A DNA stretch of 8,738 bases from Alphaproteobacteria bacterium (GTDB taxonomy: Bacteria > Pseudomonadota > Alphaproteobacteria > Kiloniellales > J153). Below, piece by piece: positions 6,901-8,738 of this stretch. The DNA lies in NCBI GenBank assembly GCA_003693905.1, contig RFLL01000080.1, positions 1-8,738 of the forward strand. Direction: 5' to 3'. Position 1 is the first letter of the stretch; every line of letters starts with the position of its first letter. A model generated the notes under the pieces. It ran no database searches. It was not told the origin of the DNA and worked only from the letters and a program-made list of their open reading frames with translations. Both the position numbers and the translations under genes were made by a program.

Positions 6901-6950
6901 GGCAGGAGGGAGCCGCCCGCCGGGCTGTTCCCTGCTTCTCTCCTCTCTTC
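6901..6950 (+). terminator. Possible terminator after the fad operon
   Basis: Seven bases after the fadE stop, GCAGG (6902-6906) can pair with CCTGC (6931-6935), enclosing an inner GC stem, AGCC (6911-6914) with GGCT (6923-6926). A pyrimidine-rich tract follows (TTCTCTCCTCTCTTCC from 6936). This resembles an imperfect intrinsic terminator, and it is where the fad transcript would be expected to end. The stem has bulges and the tail is mixed C and T. Confidence 0.4.
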
Positions 6951-6995
6951 CCCCCGGCCGCCACCCACCAATTTTTCTCCGCAAATCGACGGTGC

Positions 6996-7009
6996 TTGAC
7001 TTGCGTCAA
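6996..7009 (+). promoter_or_regulatory. FNR/FixK-type palindromic site
   Basis: TTGAC-TTGC-GTCAA is a perfect 5-bp inverted repeat with a 4-base centre. It fits the TTGAY-N4-RTCAA pattern recognised by CRP/FNR-family regulators such as FNR, FnrL and FixK. It lies 124 bp before the ATG of the exported phosphatase-like gene, in the only AT-richer part of this intergenic region. If transcription begins near 7044, with TAGAAA at 7032-7037 as the -10, the site centre falls at about -41.5, the standard class II position. An alternative -10 (TATATT, 7027-7032) would place it near -37. Binding and the responding regulator are inferred. Confidence 0.55.
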
Positions 7010-7026
7010 CGCCAGATACGCCTAGT

Positions 7027-7044
7027 TATATTAGAAAATGCTAA
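7027..7044 (+). promoter_or_regulatory. Candidate -10 region with a TTAG-N6-CTAA inverted repeat
   Basis: TATATT (7027-7032) and TAGAAA (7032-7037) are both possible -10 hexamers. Overlapping them, TTAG (7031-7034) and CTAA (7041-7044) form a short inverted repeat. ArsR-family sulfide/persulfide sensors such as BigR, known to control operons with YeeE-like genes and phosphatase-like or persulfide-handling proteins, bind AT-rich palindromes overlapping promoters. The arms here are only 4 bp, so this is suggestive at most, and no such regulator gene is in the window. Confidence 0.3.
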
Positions 7045-7089
7045 CTCTATCGGGGGTGGTGCCCGGTTTCGACCTGCCACTCCTGTACA

Positions 7090-7111
7090 TGACGTTCGTT
7101 TCATCACGTCA
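7090..7111 (+). repeat. 6-bp inverted repeat in the leader of the sulfur operon
   Basis: TGACGT (7090-7095) and ACGTCA (7106-7111) are perfect reverse complements with a 10-base loop. They end 9 bases before the Shine-Dalgarno core AGGAGGT (7121-7127). In RNA this would make a small hairpin next to, but not masking, the ribosome binding site; in DNA it could be an operator. Confidence 0.35.
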
Positions 7112-7132
7112 GAAGGAAGGAGGAGGTACATC

Positions 7133-7723
7133 ATGGCTCGGTTCGCGTTTCCGGCTCCTGCCATATTCCGGCGCACCGTTCTGACCGCTCTGCCGGCGGC
7201 CCTGTTGCTCGGTCTGGTTGCAACCGCCCCCGTGGTCGCCGCCGAAAAGACGCCGCAGGCCCCGTTCGGGGACAAGGTCAGCGCCGCCATCTACAACTAC
7301 AACCGCGCCCTGCCCTACGTCGGCACGTCCGGCGCCTACCCCGCCTCCGCCGTGGCCGAGGTCAAGGCCCTCGGCTTCGTTGCGGTGGTCGAACTGCGCG
7401 CCCCCGGTGAGAAGGGCGTGCGCGAGGTCGCCGAAGCGGCGCGCAAGGCCGGTTTGGCCTATTACAACATTCCGGTGACGACCAAGGCACCGACCGATGC
7501 CCAGGTGGCGGAGTTCGCGAAAATCGTCGACGACCCGGCCAACTGGCCGGTTCTGGTCAACTGCCACTCGGCCAATCGCGCCGGCGCGATGTGGGCACTC
7601 TACCGCGCCGCCAAGGGAGTACCGGTCGAAGTCGCCATCGAGGAAGGGCGCACCGTTGGCCTGAAGCCCAGCCGCGAGGTTGCCGTGCGGGCCCGCCTGA
7701 CCCAGAAGACCAGCGCCAACTGA
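7133..7723 (+). CDS. Exported phosphatase/sulfurtransferase-like protein (DSP/PTP-like, related to the Blh phosphatase-like domain)
   Basis: 196 residues. Residues 1-37 look like a Sec signal peptide: basic residues near Arg13-Arg14, a hydrophobic core (about 16-31) and a likely cut after Ala37 (PVVAA then EK), so the protein is probably periplasmic. The rest resembles the small cysteine-phosphatase/rhodanese-like fold of the Blh (DUF442) group: a strand GFVAVVELRAPGE (81-93), YYNIPV (110-115), and the loop VLVNCHSANRAGAMWALYRA (140-159), with Cys144 and Arg149 in a C-x4-R pattern. Family members may act on phosphoesters or move sulfane sulfur; which applies here cannot be told. The start is supported by AGGAGGT (7121-7127), 5 bases from the ATG; the frame is open upstream to 6854 but that part has no family similarity. 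It precedes two YeeE halves by 10 bases, pointing to a role in sulfur handling. Confidence 0.75.
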   Translation: MARFAFPAPAIFRRTVLTALPAALLLGLVATAPVVAAEKTPQAPFGDKVSAAIYNYNRALPYVGTSGAYPASAVAEVKALGFVAVVELRAPGEKGVREVAEAARKAGLAYYNIPVTTKAPTDAQVAEFAKIVDDPANWPVLVNCHSANRAGAMWALYRAAKGVPVEVAIEEGRTVGLKPSREVAVRARLTQKTSAN

Positions 7724-7733
7724 GGATCGGGTC

Positions 7734-8249
7734 ATGACCGATACACCGCGCCCGTTCTGGAACCCGCTGGTGGCCGGCGTGGTGCTGGGGCTGGTCCTGC
7801 TGGCGACCTTTCTGGTCACCGGTCACGGCCTGGGTGCCAGCGGGTTCTTCACCCGCGCCGCGGCCGCCATCGGCGTGTGGATCGCGCCGGCGGCCACCGC
7901 GGCCAATGATTACCTCGGCGGTTATGCCCGAAGCGGCGCGCCGCTGGCCGGGTGGATCACCTGGGAAGCGATCGGCCTGGTTCTCGGCGCCCTGATCGGC
8001 AGCCTGTCGAGCGGGCGCTTCCGGGTCGGCGTCGAGCACGGCCCCGGCGTGCGCTCCACCCGGCGCCTGGCGCTCGCTTTCGTCGGCGGGATCCTAGTCG
8101 GCATCGGCTCGCGCTTTGCACGCGGCTGTACCAGCGGCTTGGGGCTGTCCGGCGGCGCCGTGCTGGCGGTGGCCGGGTTCGTGTTTCTGATTTTCTTCTT
8201 CGCCGCCGGGTTCGTGACCATGCGCCTGATGCGGAGGGACTGGACATGA
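7734..8249 (+). CDS. YeeE/YedE family half-size membrane protein (predicted sulfur-compound transporter subunit), first copy
   Basis: 171 residues with about five hydrophobic segments (roughly 11-30, 38-56, 76-92, 111-126, 140-163), so an inner-membrane protein. The signature is GGILVGIGSRFARGCTSGLG (118-137) with Cys132, matching the conserved Cys-containing motif of the YeeE/YedE family. Full-length members such as TsuA import thiosulfate and pass it along conserved cysteines; half-size pairs are thought to act together. It starts 10 bases after the previous stop, with AGG at 7723-7725 overlapping that stop, and ends in an ATGA overlap with the second half, so the pair is probably co-translated. 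The exact substrate (thiosulfate, sulfide, persulfide or another sulfur species) is inferred from the family only. Confidence 0.85.
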   Translation: MTDTPRPFWNPLVAGVVLGLVLLATFLVTGHGLGASGFFTRAAAAIGVWIAPAATAANDYLGGYARSGAPLAGWITWEAIGLVLGALIGSLSSGRFRVGVEHGPGVRSTRRLALAFVGGILVGIGSRFARGCTSGLGLSGGAVLAVAGFVFLIFFFAAGFVTMRLMRRDWT

Positions 8250-8738
8250 GCTTCCCGCTTTACGACAACGGCTTCTGGCCGGCGCTGCTGTTCGGCCTGC
8301 TGTTCGGTCTGGCCCTGGAAGGGGCCGGCCTCGCCAGCGCGCGCAAGCTGACGGCGCAATTCACGTTGCGCGATTTTGCGGTTCTCAAGGTAATGTTCAC
8401 CGCCGTCGTCGTCGCCGCCATCGGCCTGTGGCTGGCCGAGGCCACGGATATCATCGCGCCGCGCAGCGTCTACATCCCGACCCTGTTCCTGTGGGCGACC
8501 GCGCTCGGCGGGGCCCTGATCGGGGCCGGCTTCGTGATCGGCGGCTACTGTCCGGGCACGTCGCTTTCCGCCGTGGCCAGCGGCCGCTGGGACGCGCTGG
8601 TCTTCGGCGCCGGGATGGTGGTCGGGATCGGCCTGTTCGCGGCCGGGTTCGACGTCGTCGAGCCCCTCTATCGCGCCGCCAGGGGCGTGCCGCGGCAGAC
8701 CGTGGATCAGCTTCTCGGTCTGCCGAAACCGGTTATCC
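8246..8738 (+). CDS. YeeE/YedE family half-size membrane protein, second copy (3' end outside window)
   Basis: The ATG at 8246 overlaps the previous stop (ATGA) and has GGAGGG at 8233-8238, 7 bases upstream. The frame stays open to the window edge, giving 164 residues, and may be nearly complete. It begins MSFPLYDNGFWPALLFGLLF and has about four hydrophobic segments (8-29, 44-66, 78-100, 115-136). The family signature is GGYCPGTSLSAVASGRWDAL (99-118) with Cys102. It is not a duplicate of the first half: its Cys motif is of the GYCPGT type, whereas the first has RGCTSG, as expected if the two correspond to different halves of a full-length YeeE protein. Together they probably form one sulfur-compound transport unit. 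Genes further downstream are unknown. Confidence 0.85.
   Translation, partial: MSFPLYDNGFWPALLFGLLFGLALEGAGLASARKLTAQFTLRDFAVLKVMFTAVVVAAIGLWLAEATDIIAPRSVYIPTLFLWATALGGALIGAGFVIGGYCPGTSLSAVASGRWDALVFGAGMVVGIGLFAAGFDVVEPLYRAARGVPRQTVDQLLGLPKPVI

Noticed and set aside
6854..7132. Upstream extension of the phosphatase-like gene to 6854
   Set aside because: It overlaps the end of fadE and crosses the possible terminator and promoter. The signal peptide and strong Shine-Dalgarno sequence define the start at 7133.
7089..7184. Small frame starting at ATG 7089 in the leader of the sulfur operon (31 codons)
   Set aside because: No ribosome binding site before it, and it runs out of frame across the strong start at 7133; the leader inverted repeat explains this stretch as well.

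Overview
The window looks like chromosomal DNA of a high-GC alphaproteobacterium, probably Rhodospirillales-like. Reasons: strongly G/C-biased codon third positions, Flp pilin and FadN/FadA/FadE proteins of alphaproteobacterial flavour, and a pair of TTAA-N7-TTAA motifs of the kind bound by the alphaproteobacterial regulator CtrA. This placement is inferred from pattern recognition, not from a search. All genes read on the + strand. I see no tRNA, rRNA, CRISPR array, insertion sequence or transposase.

Layout. (1) 2-799 is the C-terminal part of an amidase-signature hydrolase cut by the left edge. (2) 800-1067 is a non-coding stretch with a sharply AT-rich core (about 931-1050) holding two interlocking CtrA-type boxes, a good sigma70-type promoter and a perfect 9-bp inverted repeat that runs into the start codon of (3) a small Flp/type IVb pilin (1068-1253). 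No other tad/cpa pilus genes are in the window. (4) 1254-1572 is a GC-rich non-coding leader with three small repeat structures. (5) 1573-6894 is a tight fatty-acid beta-oxidation operon: thiolase (fadA), a 3-hydroxyacyl-CoA dehydrogenase/enoyl-CoA hydratase fusion (fadN type) and a 601-residue acyl-CoA dehydrogenase (fadE). Together they can carry out every step of a beta-oxidation cycle on an acyl-CoA. The first two genes overlap by ATGA. (6) 6895-7132 is a second regulatory region with a possible terminator, an FNR/FixK-type palindrome and an AT-rich promoter area. (7) 7133-8738 is a second operon: an exported phosphatase/sulfurtransferase-like protein followed by two half-size YeeE/YedE membrane proteins, the second cut by the right edge. 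By family this is most likely a module for moving or handling thiosulfate, sulfide or persulfide sulfur.

Most of the coding content is familiar. The parts most worth a second look are the two regulatory regions (CtrA-type boxes plus start-codon inverted repeat before the solitary pilin; FNR/FixK-type box before the sulfur operon) and the split YeeE/phosphatase operon. I did not find a convincing wholly new system.
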